Assembly (NCBI RefSeq): GCF_026151205.1 | Contig: NC_087074.1 | Span: 12,009,182 to 12,073,181 of the forward strand | Origin: Bolinopsis microptera | Taxonomy: Eukaryota > Ctenophora > Tentaculata > Lobata > Bolinopsidae | DNA length: 64,000 nt | Direction of reading: 5' to 3' | The notes under the pieces: model-generated | Seen by the model: the letters and a program-made list of their open reading frames with translations, nothing else | Databases searched by the model: none | Told to the model about the DNA's origin: nothing | Part shown: one piece after another, positions 1 through 14,603 of the stretch | Position numbering within the stretch: position 1 is the stretch's first letter | Layout of the letters: every line of letters begins with the position of its first letter | Program-made: the position numbers and the translations under genes

Positions 1-456
1 CACGAACTTACTTCTTATTTCCGTTTACAACTCATTCTTATCTGAGTGGAATCACCAAAAGCCGTAAAAGCTTCGAATGTCAAATCATGTTGGTGTTAAG
101 TTATTTATTTTAAAAATATGTGTGGGATTCCGGCTATAAAGGTTATAATGATTTACTTTGAGCAAATGCATTTATTTCATAAGCGGTAATTTTGGTAGAC
201 AGATCGTTTCTGTGGCATTAATTCTTAGTGATTGCTACCGTCGCACCGGTATCAGTTCACACATAACGGAGCGGACCCGCCCTGCTTTTGCAACATAAAA
301 CCTTCGGCTGTACCGAACTTGATATCACTTTCATTTGTGAGTTGTTTGATCCAAGATATATAAATTATTCAGATTTATTTGTTCACCGAAATCATCACCA
401 TTTCATTTCTTGTTCTGCAATTTCATTTTATGTTTCCTGAATTTCCATGAAGGAAA

Positions 457-504
457 CACTTTCCTAGTACACTTTCCTAGTACACTTTCCTAGTACACTT
501 TCCT
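457..504 (+). repeat. 13-bp tandem repeat
   Basis: CACTTTCCTAGTA repeated about 3.7 times. A looser array of TCTAGATCTAAGAG-like motifs follows at about 568-684. Confidence 0.9.
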
Positions 505-2606
505 CATTGCACGCTTTACCAAAAACAATCCCACAATTGACAGCATCCCAAATCTCTCTGAAAACGAGTCCCTAGATCTAGGAGCCTCTAGATCCAAGAG
601 TCTCTAGTTCTAGGAATTTATAAATGTAAGTTTCTCCAGTTCTAGGAGTCTGCAATAGTCTCCAGATCTAAGAGTCTCTAGATTAATTCCTTATTCATAT
701 TATTGGTATACTGTTTTGACAGTCGTTGTTGTCGTCGTCTGCTGCATCACGCTGAACGTTGCCACAATGTGACTTAAGATGCTACTGTCTCCATAGGGGT
801 CATCTTCCGACTATATCCTGTATTATTGGAAGTTCGCTCTGAAAATGAGAGTCAGTGTTATGATATCTGCAGTTCCTCCAAACATTGGAGCCCTATACAA
901 TGGATGAAGTTAAAATTGCCAATACTCCAGCATATGACGCAACCCTTCCTTCTTCACCGTCTGTCTCAAGATAACAACAATAGCTGATACTATGTCCCTT
1001 AGTCTGTAATAATGGATAAAACTGCAGCAGCCAACTTCATAATGCTATAGTTCTTTATCAAGAGATTTTAAGTTTACCAATGCTTGTTAGTTGTTACAGA
1101 TAGTATTGGCCAGCCTAGATAATATAGATTTGTATAAATGTTTGAGGTATCTCGTTCGATCGAAAATCAAGCAGGATAGGGAGCTTACATCATCTGTATA
1201 ATTAATCTACATGTTATAAAAGGACAACCATTCTCTCGATATATTTAAATTTCGTCGAGAAGAAAATTCCGATCTTATCTGTCCTCATGCAATTCTGGTG
1301 CGATTACTCCAGCTTCTTCTTCGGTGCTATGTTAAGATATTTATTCATGGTGTCATGCTTGAACGTAGGCTGTCTCTGTCTAGTATACATTGGACAGTTG
1401 AATAGATATTCGACTGTCGCTATTGCTTCATTGCTTGACAGTCAGTTTCAACTGGCATACGGTTGCACTGAATTTTATACGTATTTGGAACGCGCTGCGC
1501 GTTAAATATGATGAAAACAAATGTTGTTTGTTCGCAGTGTGACAAAAATATTTTAATTTATTTATTATTTATTTTGGCCAGTTACACCTGCGACATATGA
1601 CAAAAAGTGATTGATTGCAGATTAAGGAAAATAAGAATATCGACTTGACTCGTTTGAAACAACATGGATGAAAGTTTCGTCTTTTGATCACGAAGTTTGG
1701 TCTTCACACAGATTTCATCATTTTGACTCTACAAAGCCTCTCAATTTTCGTAACCCCTGCTCCCCAGACCACATCGTCTCATTCTCAAGGTTTTAACGAT
1801 AATGTCCAAAACCCTCACTTTCATCCGAATGAGTTATTCTTCGCATGGCTAGTACTCATGATCAACAATTTGCAGCTGTACAAGTGGTGTACTTAGATGG
1901 CTTATAAAGAAAGTTTCAGCATCGAGAGGAGATACGAATACATGATACATCCGTTAACTTGATCGGCCGAGCAGGATCTTCAACCGGTATCTTAATCGAA
2001 CCAGTTGCCAGTAGGCCCATTTTCATAAATAAAATAGTAAAATGTGCTAGTAGGTACGAATCACGATCAGGACCCAGTTCCAAAACTATATAAAATGCGG
2101 GAGACGGCAATGATTCAATGTGCATGAATTAGGGAAGGAGTGGTGCTATATAAACGGATAAATAAAGGTGCCGTGATATGATTAGTTGGGCTTGTAAAAG
2201 ACAATCATCCTACTCGAACTCCTGGCTCTAACACGGGCCGGGTGAACTTAAATCATCTGTTTGGGTGGGCTGGAAACAAGCGTCAATAATTTAAAGTTCT
2301 ATTGATCGCTATCTAGTGTATCTACGGAAGCGTACGTTGGCACTTAAGGCAGAGGATATACTCGATATCTTGGCATGAGCGAGATCTAGCGGTAGCTCGA
2401 AGCCGACTAGAAGGTAGGAACGGACGTGACAATACCCTATATTAATATTATCAAAGTTATATTAGATGGTTAGTCGATAAATGGGTCGCTAAGTCCAATG
2501 CCCAGAATAGCATAAACTAAAGATAGCATTAAAGTTACATATTTATATAGCTTTCCGACAATTTTCTCCTTACCCTAACTCCGGCCTCTACAAACAGTGT
2601 AGAGGA

Positions 2607-2625
2607 GGGTAGGGGTAGGGCAGGG
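2607..2625 (+). other. G-quadruplex motif
   Basis: Four G-runs with 2-nt loops: GGGTAGGGGTAGGGCAGGG. This is a canonical tight G4 motif. Confidence 0.7.
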
Positions 2626-3055
2626 AGGAGTCAGGAGAGGGGGCCGGGCGTGCCGCTCTGCCTCTGTCCCAAAAATAACTGCTCTTCAGTTGGCCAGTAC
2701 TATAATATTAGAGTCATCCTTTGCGTTAATACTAATAAACAAACTGCAGCTCAGTTGACACAATACAAGGAGGGGTTCTTATGAATTTATATTTACAGCA
2801 CTCCAACGACAGTTGCAGGTTTTACAAATTCATATTATAAATGTAATATTTATATACGATTTGGGAATTATAATTACGACTCCCACAACTCCGGCCACCA
2901 AACACCTGTCCATTCACTAACTACAGCTTAGACAGCATGCGGACGTTCCGAAGTATACGTGATACCTATTGGCTATTATTGCCTCGCCCCCTATATAATA
3001 ACGGTCCAAGGAAGAAGTTAAGCTGTCAGTTATCGATAATTATAGGTACTGGGGT

Positions 3056-3099
3056 ATTACTTTAATTATTACTTTAATTATTACTTTAATTATTACTTT
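3056..3099 (+). repeat. 12-bp tandem repeat
   Basis: ATTACTTTAATT repeated about 3.7 times. Confidence 0.9.
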
Positions 3100-3616
3100 C
3101 ATTGTATTTGTAGTTAGACGGACTGTCTACTCTCGTAACCTTGGGAGCTGGAGTAAGAAGATACTACGTACTGAGAATCATGACTACCTGCGTTGTTAAT
3201 TTCTCTACTATTTGATGGCTTGCTCGTTACAATTTTTTATTGCTGAGTTGAGATTTCGCTTATAAGTGAGTGAAGTATGAGACCCTAATCCCTATAAGTA
3301 ATAAATACACATTACACGGTGGATTTTAACACCAGTAGTTTAAAGACTTGTAAATGCTGCAACATCTTTCCATTTCTGTTTTACTTTTTTTCCTGTTTCG
3401 TTACGCTCGTGACAGACACGATCGTATGACTCACAAATTCTGTAAGCTTTGTTAATGATCAGTTGATAATCAGTTCATCCTCGTATCATTTTAGTCTTCC
3501 TGATTGTTGGCCAGATACCATAGTTCTATCAGATGGTAGAAAGTCAAACTGACCGTCTGAAGCAGTAAGCATACACTTATATAACGTGTTCAATGAATAC
3601 GTATGTCAGAAGCTTG

Positions 3617-3691
3617 GATTTATTGAGATTACTAGAGATTAGTAGAGTATATGAATACTGTCTTCATATACTCTAGTAATCTCAATAAATC
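3617..3691. repeat. Long hairpin
   Basis: The right arm, 29 nt from 3663 to 3691, is the exact complement of the left arm 3617-3655 apart from a 10-nt insertion in the left arm. The loop is about 7 nt. The terminal motif is GATTTATTGAGATTACTAGA. Confidence 0.8.
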
Positions 3692-6600
3692 GAGGCTTTT
3701 GATGACATAAAGCTTTCAATAACATCTGCAAGATCAAATTCAATCCTGGAGCTTCCGCCCTTTTCTAGTTATCGCGGCTCATCTTCATATTTAACTGTCC
3801 TGTTTTCCGGAAACTTCTTGGTAAAAAACCGCTGTTCTTTACTTGTTTAGGAGTCACGTTTTTAGCGAACTAATATTATCCAGGTCAAGTAAATTGTTGC
3901 GATGGGATGAGATCATGGTATTTTCTCGTCGTTGTACGTTTTGACTATTAGTATAAAATTATTCCGTTCTACGATAAATGATTGTTTTACAAATAATATT
4001 TTTCGGTCTTGGTTGTTTTATTGTGCGGCATGTTACTAAATATTATGTGTGTTTTGAAATTATCAGGATTAGTATATATTTCAATAAGGATTTTTGCTTC
4101 AATTGTTCCACACTCCACAGTAACGTTGTTGACATTGAATTTCGGAACTGAGATGTAATGACTACATTTTCTCAGCCATTATTATTATATATTTATTATG
4201 CCGAGGTGATCAGTATAATTTGACTTAAAATGTTTAAATTTGAAATGTGATTGCTGTAATTTGTTAGGAATGTCTGAGCCGGGAATGGTGAGAGAACTTA
4301 CAGGCCAACTTTTGAATAAGAAAAAGCTACCATTTCAGTTAAAGGCTCCGCCATACTCCATAGCGAACATTTTTGTATAATTAGTACTATAAGATTCCTT
4401 GCACGCTAAAGCTACAAATAAAATTCGTTAGAATTGAGTGCCATAACATCATGAGTTTGCAGGGTTCGAGGGTTCAACGAAAGAAAGAAGTCTGTGAATA
4501 TCAAAATTATTTCGCAGCGATCACATGCTCCGTCAGTGTTCACCGTCAGGCGTCGGCGGACATATCAATAATATGATCTCGAGAAATAATTCGCACTAAT
4601 TCAGTATTCATAAAAAACGGTCCTTACTCCTTAGGTAAATGACGACAATTTATATTGTTTTATTCAATATTTAAAGTTGAAGACGGGACAGGTTTCTATT
4701 TTAAACTGTCTAGAAATTTTAACCAATTAATAGAGGAATTTTCTCATTCTTTGAGTTGGTTCTCCAGAAATTGCAGCCGGAAATTTTAGATTTATATTTA
4801 GTTTAATATAGATTTACCTTTACACTTTAGTTTAAGTTGGTGAGCTATGGGATTGTTGCTATCAACTTTTTTTCCGAGATATTTTAATGTTTGCTATTTT
4901 CACCATCACTAAAAGGAAACAATGAAAAAAATTGTGCCATATTAAGATGTGCAACTCAGAGTTGTAAAACTTTATGAAATGCTTTTGCCATTTTCTCGGA
5001 GATGACCAAAATACATAGTTTTTGTTTTTTGCCCAAGATGCATTATGATTAACTAAGCAGTAAACACTTCCACCTTTTCGAAAAGAGCCAAAATATCGAT
5101 ATTTCAAATTTTACCACTCCGTAATTAAATTAAACGTGAGAATTTTCAAGGGTGATGATGGCGAAATTGATTTCCTTTTGTACGGCAAGACCTACATTTA
5201 CCATTACAGTCACGACGCTTTGGTCATAACTGGACGAATTTACATTTAAGATGATCCCCAATTTGCTGATTTCGATTACAGTCAAAGTTATCGCTTCAAG
5301 TTATGACAAATTAACAGATGATTGATTTGGTGTATCAAGTACCGATTATAACGTCGTGTCATGCACTTTCAGTTGTACCTGTGGCGTCAGATTGCATTTC
5401 AGGATTCCTAGAACCGACTAGTCTGACATGGCGTACTGCTAAACGGATTATTGCAAAATTGGTCAATGGTCATGATCATTGGCCATAAAAATTAGTAATT
5501 GGTCGAATGGCTAAAATTGGTGACGTCTGCAATCCCCCGCAATACCCTTCGAAATAGCACCTGATAAGGACCTGAGCTGCTGTTTTGTTAGTTTGTGAGC
5601 CACTCCTGCTAGTCCTAACAATAGCATTCGCCCTCTTAGTCTTAGAGTTTTATCGCCCTTAATCTCCCCAATTTACGCTCTGTTACAAACTAACGAACCG
5701 TTCCACCTCTACCACTCGCCGGTAAATTGTAAGCTGATTAGTGGTGAAGTAATTAGTGGTGATGTCATAGTGAGCGTCTGTGAAGATCCACGTTAAGATG
5801 TGCACGCGTATATTGTTAATTGTTTAATGATATCTTGTACAATGCTACTTGTGACTTAATGCACTATTATGAGAACAATGCAAGATCGACTTAATGGGGA
5901 TTCCTGTGACGCCGTGACGGTCACGTGACATAAGCTTCACGTCAGAATGGCAGAGTAGTTGACGTTTCACAACGTATCAAAACAAGCCCTAAAATTCTCT
6001 GTCAACCGGGGGACGTCAAACAGCCCCGTTAGCCTCGTAAATATTTCTCTCTGACGCAGTGAAACGTCCTTACAGTTGCGCAGAATGTCAAGGATTGGGC
6101 AGTTTAAAACACAGATGTTGTGCATTATTGGATTATTGGAAACTTTAACAATCAATCGACAAATGTATGGGAGCTCTAAGAGAGATATGAATTGTTCTTT
6201 GAAGTGGGATAAAAGAAGCCTACGAACAAGATCATCTTAAAAATGCCAACATGAACTTCATTTTAAGTTAAGTCATTTTTGGTCATTTTGCTATTTTAGA
6301 AATGTCGTCAATATGCTACTATGATATAAGCTAGATGTATCGCTTCATTTATTTCTCACCCGCATCAGGGCTTGCACTTTCCCCTTATAGTTTGTCCCAA
6401 CTTCCTTAGTAAAATAGACAAATTTAACTTTGTCTCGGTTGGCCTTGTTCTCTATCATGGCTAGGAACTCGTGATGTCTGATGCAGTGTTCCGTCATTTT
6501 AAATCGTTAATATCAAGGAATAATATTAAGCCTTAATAATCGATGAGTAATATTAAGGATCATTTTTGTTTGTTGGGGAGGGATACGTGGAACACTGATA

Positions 6601-7932
6601 CGAGCCCGCTGATTTACCCATATCCAGTTTTTTAAATCATAAGTCATATGATTCTTTTTATTTCCCGAAATAACGAAATTTATCCTAATCGATACGATCT
6701 TTCTAAATCTGTTTCACATTTTTCCTTCCAATAAATTTCTTTCTCCACAAAAATGCAAGATTAGCAGCGAATTTGTGGCCCCTGTAGTCTAATATTAAAC
6801 GCCAATAGTTAGACCAAGAATTGAAATTTATGGGACCATCTGTGAATATATTCGTAACAAAAGTCTCTGTTCAGAGCTTCAGGAATGTGTAGCTTATATT
6901 AAGTGCGACTAGAATGAATCGATTTTAGACACATTTTCATTGGATATCTACTAGAGGCATTCCAAGGAATCGTAGGATGTAGCATTCGGGAATAAAATGA
7001 AAAGGAGATATTTGAATTGAGATTATATGGCAATAAAGAAGTCATATGGCAATAAAGAATTCAGACAGATATTTTTAATTCAATTTTACGGACTATTTTA
7101 CCTTGTTCGTGTATTCAGGGCGGATACCGGATATAGACGTTTAAAAAATACTTCTTATTTTTACTGTTAGATATTTGTGAGATGTTTCTTAGCAGTAGTA
7201 GTAGATATAAGTTGAACATTTTCTGTTTTTGAACGCTACAAGTAGTCCGCATGAGCTAAGGGAAATTTATTTCTTATCCATTTGAGGCGTCAAGAGGGAA
7301 TAGTGATGCTATATCTCTGCAAAACTTAACAACAGACATAGATCTAAATGGAACCCGACCTTTGAGGAATATTTCTTCCCATCGCATGTATATTATGATT
7401 AAAAAGTACCAAATGATAAGGAGGAGGAGCCGATGAACATTACCTGATAAGTAAATTTGCTCGGGATTCTAGTATTATTATTCTAGTAATTAGTATTGTC
7501 CTCAACACCCTTTAATTAAGGTATCTGTGTAATGAAGATACCTTAATATAGCTGAATAGTCATAAAATAGAGGTCTTACCCAGGATTTTCTTGGTATTTT
7601 GGAAGTTCGATATTTAATTATTACTAAATAAAAGTTCTAAACGAGCGTTAGTTGAAAACAACGCCCAAGTCTAATTTTATCCCCTAAACAAATAACTGCA
7701 TGTCGAAACTTCACTTTATTTAGTTCGATATTAAAATTTCATCCTTCATGTCTTGGGTTTTTAGATATTTATATAGTCAATACTTGGCAATTGGTCGTCT
7801 TAACTTTTATTTATATATTACCTTTTTCCCATCTTGGAGCCGGGTAATAGAAAATTATTTTTCATTTTTGTTAGTGTAGTTTTGAGGCCGAGCAAGTGAT
7901 TACTATTGGGATTGAGTGTACTGCCGTACTGC

Positions 7933-7974
7933 GGCAAAATCGCGCTTATTTGCGCAAAATCGCGCTTATTTGCG
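7933..7974 (+). repeat. 20-bp direct repeat, two units
   Basis: GCAAAATCGCGCTTATTTGC occurs twice in tandem. Confidence 0.85.
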
Positions 7975-9593
7975 CTCACGCTCATTCAGGGGTTAGCTCA
8001 ACGTGAGCACATTTTAGCGTAATTTTAAGACTGCGAGACGCGATTGCATAAAGTGTGAACATATATTTAATTTGGGAAGCTGATCCACCTTGTACTTAGT
8101 GTCACAAAAATCATTCGCTATTCAAAGGTTTGAATATCATTAATACTTTGTTAGTCGAGTATCTAATTGTTTATTGTGCTTATGTTCTAGAAAACTTCAG
8201 TGCGTGAGCAATATATACACTTTCTATCTGCATATTAAACAATGTGCAATATTTAGACTTCCTAAAACATTCGTTCAAAAAATTTCTGTCTAACATGCAT
8301 GAAGGCTGGAGTAACATAGATATGACAACTCAGTTTTATGCAATACTGGTAAATATCAGCAAATAATTTTATAATGGTGGTCACGATGGTATGTCTAACA
8401 TTTTTCCTTTCATCTCTACATCTTGTCTTCTTTTTATATTTTTTGCTTCTCGTTTTCGAGATTCTCGAATTCACTTTGGAAGCCTGCCTCATACCTTTGG
8501 AATTTTACTTTTATTATTAGTGACGTATATGAGTTCACCATTAAGGGTCTTTAGTTACTTCATTCACAACTGACACTGTTCCCGTGGAATTTGTCAGCCG
8601 ATCGAAAATCAGAAGTCTCTCCTAATAAACCTTAATTTATTGGATGGAGGGTATCATTTTATAGTTGATTGTTGTATTGAGGACAAATTTTGTCCACAGA
8701 CTGCACGAAATCACTCCCAACGCCATTTATCTAACAGGCTTATTTGACAAAACATTGTATGATTTCCGCTCCTCAACCGCCCGCTAGAGAATTCGTAGAA
8801 GACTGAAAGTATTACAATGTGCTACTGCAGCTAGCTTGGTACCTTGACCGAAGTCTGGTCTAAACAAGATGAAACATTTGATTGCAGACCGTCTTTGGCT
8901 TTTACCGGATAGGCTGCTAACAAAACGAAATGAGACGATAACTTTCACGGTTTTAGACCGATTGCTCTAAGCGATCATGTAAGTGCCGCCCCAGGAAGAT
9001 ACCTCTGCAATTCCGCCCAGATATGTTGTTACTAACCCCCGCCCAGTTGCTCCTTTGAGGAGGGCTAGGTCGATTACAACTGTGCCAATCTGTTAACTGT
9101 TCCTTTCTTTAAACCGTCTCCTAGGCAGCACTTGCTCTGACAAATTACGGGGAAATATCGCACGTGCCGTAACTTTAGTTTGTAGTTAAATTCTGCTGTT
9201 TCTGGTCCCAATGTAATGGCGATGCAATGTGTTATGTAATAATACTACTAATGAATAGTCAGAATCACCCACCTATACTTGCACGACTAGGCCTCTATTA
9301 GACGATGACAAATCAGCCGGGATATTTTGAATAATTATACGGTAGAGGTAATGGTGTTGACAGATTTATCGCCACAGTGAAATTTTGGTACCTGGAACAA
9401 TATGTTAGGTACGGAAACTTCCGTCCAAGATATGTTTCTCAATCTGTTCATACAGTGGACCTAATTAGTAGCTTTTCTTACTTGTTTAGCTTCCCTTGGC
9501 ATTCTTCCAAGTCCTGGTACAAGGGGTTCAATCTACAAAAAATATCCTATGGAAGGTGATGGTACAAAATAGCCAGCTGCACTAATGCTCTGG

Positions 9594-9618
9594 CCCTACC
9601 CTTGCCCTACCCTGACCC
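9594..9618 (-). other. G-quadruplex motif on the minus strand
   Basis: Five CCC runs at 9594, 9599, 9605, 9610 and 9616 with 2-3-nt spacers, giving a G4 motif on the minus strand. Confidence 0.65.
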
Positions 9619-10401
9619 TGGACCCAACCCGCGTGTCAACGTTCATTCCTCATACCATTTCCATAACAGCTCACTGTTAGCACTCCGGCTGTCTGCATCG
9701 GATTTCGATTATTTGACACGATTAGATCGTCAAATTTAATCAATCTTAATGTGTTCATTCATTACAATTGATGACCAACCCATTAAACATGACCGCGTAT
9801 CAACCCCACAACATGCCCAAGTATTCTCCCTCCCTGTTGTCACGTGGAAATACGTGTGTGAACCGTGGCACGTGTTAACTACTGTTGGGGAGCCCTGCAC
9901 AACAAAGGAAACAGAGGGAAATTGGACAGCGCAGGTGATCGGTCTGTCACAAAGAGACACCCCCCCCCCGAACAGCCCGTTTCAGAAGTTCCTGGAAGTA
10001 GCTTGCGGCATGAATTAAATTCAAACATACAATTTAGAAATTTGTATTATTTCACCGTGGTTATTTTCATCGCACACATTCTTTCGATTCGGAATCCGCT
10101 CTATATTACGGGGGTGTAAATAGCTGCTCATTTCTTTTAACCTCGTTTAAGTCATTGCTGGCAGACCAGAAACGGCGGTGACCTATCTTATAGGTAATGA
10201 CAATACACCCATGAAACGCCCTTCAACTTCCCCATCTAGTTACCTAGTAATGAGATCTACCCGTGATTATGTGACTTTGGTCTGGGTATAGCATCTACCT
10301 TATAATTATAGGTGTCATATTTACCTTGTTATCGTGATCTTATCTTATTGAAATCACGTGACTGATAATGAACTGAAGCCTGCTCATTCCCCGCGATCAG
10401 C

Positions 10402-10474
10402 TCACAGGTCTAGTTCACACACAGCGCCCAACAGATATCACAGGTCTAGTTCACACACAGCGCCCAACAGATAT
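10402..10474 (+). repeat. 36-bp tandem duplication
   Basis: Two perfect units beginning CACAGGTCTAGTTCACACAC. Confidence 0.9.
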
Positions 10475-10637
10475 CCGCCAGTATTGCGCGGGGCAATGAC
10501 CAGCAGCTAACTCACAATTCATGTTAAGTAACGGAGTCCTTCCACTCTGAATTAGGTTACTCATATGGCCACAGATAGCTGTGAACTATCTGATCACTGT
10601 CGTAATTACCTCCACCTTTTGACTTGCCTCACCTCAA

Positions 10638-10686
10638 ATGCAGGCTTCCTTGTTTACGTCATTCCTGGTGCTTTGCTTTATAATAA
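10638..10686 (+). CDS. Possible signal-peptide first exon
   Basis: ATG at 10638 starts MQASLFTSFLVLCFII, a hydrophobic leader, followed by ATAA|GTGAGT, a good donor, phase 1. Signal-peptide exons ending in phase 1 are common. No matching second exon was identified; the EGF-like gene starts 20 kb further on with a phase-2 acceptor, so an intermediate exon would be needed. Weak. Confidence 0.15.
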
Positions 10687-11520
10687 GTGAGTGGTGGGAA
10701 CCAGATACGTTTGCAGATTCCCACCGTGCTCGTAGTATTAGTATTTCCGCGATTAACAGAATCCGATTTGAAATCTCTTTACATGCTCGGAGATTGGACT
10801 ATTTTCACAGCGCCTTGGTCGATTGTCTGTATCGAATGTCAGGGATTAAGCTAATTTTGAGGAATTGCAATCAAGGCTGTTTTAATTAATACTATCGGCT
10901 GGACTATGTGGTATTGTTCTTTAATCCTTTTAATCGAGGGTGCAGCTTTCCCAGCAGCTGTTTTGCAATTTTGCATTCGTTGAACTAACGATTGTGGCTC
11001 TCGTTTTATTAATGAGTTATTGAAAATTGCAAATGGTACGATAAATTCGCGACTGTAATCCGTTTTCGAATCTCTGTAAATCGGGCTACCGAGGTGCATG
11101 AAGTCTTGGTAAACCCATCTGTATCGTCCCTCGATACAATGACCGATGTTGTTTGTTAATTGAGTTTACATTAGGCGGATGGCTAGGGGGTTTAACAAGA
11201 TAGATCTCTCCACCTCTCCCTCGACTCGACGACAACCACGTGTTAACTGCATTCCATATTCCGCATTTTGATCATTTATCCTTAATTACTTGGTTCTGCC
11301 CAAAGCTAGGCTTGGCGTTGTGAATAATGACTGTAAATTTTCCTTAAAACGAATTCTTAAGAATAATCACACAACGCCAGAACGTTTCACGACAACTCGA
11401 TCATATCATGAATTTTCTACGCCGTAAATTTGATCTATCACCGATAGCTATTAATCAGTAACTCTAGCCCTGGAAATGCGCAATGTCCGCGTTGATGTTC
11501 TCCCCGGAGTTTGTGATGTA

Positions 11521-11713
11521 TTATAGCCGTGAGATCTGCTGGGCCTGGTAGTCGTAGGTGCTTTGCAACTTCTCAGCCTGAGCTCTCACTTCCCTTTTGG
11601 AATCATTTTTATCGGTTGGTACCGTGTGTGTTTGAACTGATGTTGATGATGCTTGCTGGAGCTCAACGCCGGCCGCTGTACGGATTATTTTAGGCTTTTT
11701 AGTCTTTAACTTT
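11521..11713 (-). CDS. Possible terminal exon of an unrecognised gene
   Basis: An open frame without its own ATG reads PKIIRTAAGVELQQASSTS, then a Thr-rich stretch and DSKREVRAQAEKLQSTYDYQ, AQQISRL and a TAA at 11521-11523. The Ala/Gln/Lys/Glu-rich end looks like a coiled-coil coding segment, unlike surrounding intergenic translations. A possible acceptor is CCGTACAG at about 11690. No partner exon was found and the family is not recognised. It could be chance or an old insertion. Confidence 0.25.
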
Positions 11714-14603
11714 ATTTCATTTCAATGTGTTTGTCTGCAGACCGTTTTAGAATGACATCATGTGCTTTGGAGCTAGTTTTATAAGCTATAATAAGTTAAT
11801 ACTTATTGCATCCATAACAAGTCTTTGAAAAATATACATTTGTTATCTGCTATCTATAAGCACCATTTACTTATAATGAGTTATACATGTCCTAGATAAT
11901 TTGCTTTAAAATGAGCTCATGACATATCAGGTCCTTTATAGAACTATAAGCAAATTCTGTCATTTCACCATAATATGGGAAGACTATTACCGTTAGTGCA
12001 AACTGCACATATACTCAGACGTGGGACTACTGAGTTAAAAGTCGTGTTGTCCGTTCGTTGGATAGTCACTTTCTAACGGGTAGATTTTATATAAATGCTA
12101 ATTTATTCGGACAACAAATGCGATTCAAAGGCGATTGTTTGGACAGAGGGGGGCCTTGCGAGATATGATACGGTGTGAATGCAATGTGCTTGAAAAATTC
12201 TTAACATGATGTGTCCTTGAAAATTTAAAATACCACCGAGACAGACTAGTGATTCAGGAATTCACATTTAATTTTAACTTTCTTATAAATAGCATCAATA
12301 TTTTAATAATTTTTGTCTACGCGGTGATATAATAGGTGAATTTTGCATCAGTATAATTGCTCGACATACTTGAATGAAGATATGCATTAGCGCAATTATG
12401 TGAAGCCTCGTGAATATCCGTAAACGGAGCCAGCTGTCATAGCATCCAGTTTCATCCTCGGCTGAAAACCAATGCATGAAACAGAAAATAGCCTGCTCAT
12501 GATATTTAGCTCTGAGTAGATTAACGAGGGAAGCACAGATAGCATATATGTCAGCATTAGTGCGATTATCAAGTTATCAGACCTGTTATCAACTCAGCAA
12601 AGTCTCAAGCATTTGTACCCGCTCCACTGTCCACACATGCCAGAAGCTCGGCTGAAACCTCTCTGAGAAACTGTGCTTGCGGCTCTTCTAAAAGGTCGGT
12701 TTAACATGCTGATACGGAGCTGTTCACTTGCGTAGCTGGAATGGTACGACTAGGATGGCGACTGAAGGGAATACCCCGAGTAGAGTGGGGAGGTAGTGCA
12801 TGCGCTCACATCCAGCCCACGTGCACATCCAGCCCACGGGCGTACTGCAGGGCTGGTCTGTCACGTGTGCAACATGATCTCTTCCAGCAATTAGATTTCT
12901 CAAAAGTATTCTGGGCAGAATAGGTATGGAAAAACCGCTTTTATTTGTGTGATGACTAGCCTTTGGACTTCTGAAGAATCGTTAAAACCGATAATTTGTG
13001 GACGAAATGTTGAGTAGCCCAACCTTTGGAGAACAATAAATTCTTTATTAATGCCGCTTCTTGTGCTTTATCGTCATGTTTTGAATATTTAGGCCGTATG
13101 ATTTACTGGGTCATAAACCTGATATTTCTTGGAGCCAGTTGTTACTGCACTGAGTTACATTGTAAATTCGAAAAAGAATTTTGTGAACTCCCTTGAAATG
13201 CGCCATGAAATTTGTTGTCAGATAAATTTAATCGAATCACTTCAACGTCAATTCGAATAAGACCCCATTCGAAGAAGATGCTCGACTCTATAGTAGCAAA
13301 ATACTCTCTTGATTTCTTATAGTGTATCTATAATAGGGCGCCCTACTCCCTGCATAATACCCTATTTTCAGTCATTATGTAAGGAATTTCAGCTCTGAGA
13401 AGTGAAATTAGTACTAATTTGTGGAGACAAGGGGGCTAGATTATTCACATTTAATATCATGTGTGGTGCACAGATCCTGATTTCACCGTGTTTAGGCTCT
13501 GATCATGTTAGGTGCCACCTTTTCCACGGACCGTCCCTGGTAAGTACGTTATCTGCTGTTATCCAGCCCGCAGCCCAGCCGTGTGTTATATAAGTATCAG
13601 TAACTTTATTAGAGTTTGCAACATCGCCCCAGCATCTGACGTCCGAACTGTTCATCCTTGGAAATAGAGTTAAAGTTCCGGGTGCGAACCCGAATGGTTC
13701 TGTCGGTAGCGCTGTATCTGTATTTAAGTGCTAATGAATCTATGAATCTTATTTACTGAGATGTTGCAATCATGTTCCAGACTCATTTCATAGAGAGACT
13801 TTATCTCGTAAATTTAAATTTTTGATAAGGTGCAGTTTAGAAATTCATCACATTTACCTTCCCAGTGAGGCATCCTCACTTCATCTCCTTGGGGCTGCAA
13901 GTTGAGCTGCGGGTTTGGGGCAGTCGATTGCATTGCGCAACCTCAACGTTTCTCATTTTTATGAGTTCCTAACATTTTCGATCCATGTCCTTCATTCTTT
14001 ACTAACTTCATTTATTTCTTTATTCCGTTCCGTGGAATTGTTAAGACGCTTAATTTGCTTATTAAACATATTGGCAAAACTTTTGTCGAGCAACATTAAA
14101 AACTTTATCATTATTTCGTGCATGGTACACACTGTGCTGGACATAATTTTTCCAATTCCGTCGACCCGAAGTTGGTTCATGGACTATTTATATCTTAATT
14201 AATATCTTAAGCATAATTTTAATAATTACAGTCATAATTTTCATCGTTATATTAATTTATAATCAATACATAATTTCATAATCATTACAATTGATTTTAT
14301 AAGAGATCACACAGGCCACAGGTTGAGAGACAAACACATATAACTTTCACAACTTCTCCTATCTCTAACATCTCCCCTACTTCATCCCAGCCCCTCATTG
14401 TTCTCATCTGTAAGTAAATGTAAGTTAAAACTCAAATGTATGATACAATTATACATCACTATTGTAATAGTCGTCAGTAAAGAATGTCGGATGTAAACTA
14501 CAAAACCGAAAACCGCCCCCTTTCAGAGCGTTTGATTTCACGCGGACAGTGCTACGGTACCTAGTGTAGGATGGGGCCGTGCCAGAATGGTGCTAACGTT
14601 TAG

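Larger units (their letters stand above)
1..10637. other. No supported gene
   Basis: Open frames are under 95 codons, lack flanking splice signals and recognised motifs, and often overlap on both strands. Contents noted separately are short tandem repeats, one long hairpin and two G4 motifs. A small inverted pair, GTTAGTTTGT (5589) and ACAAACTAAC (5685), may mark a decayed MITE. Confidence 0.6.

Noticed and set aside
13660-13725. Sequence resembling a tRNA T-arm (GGGTGCGAACCCG)
   Set aside because: No matching D-arm, anticodon arm or acceptor stem could be placed around it.
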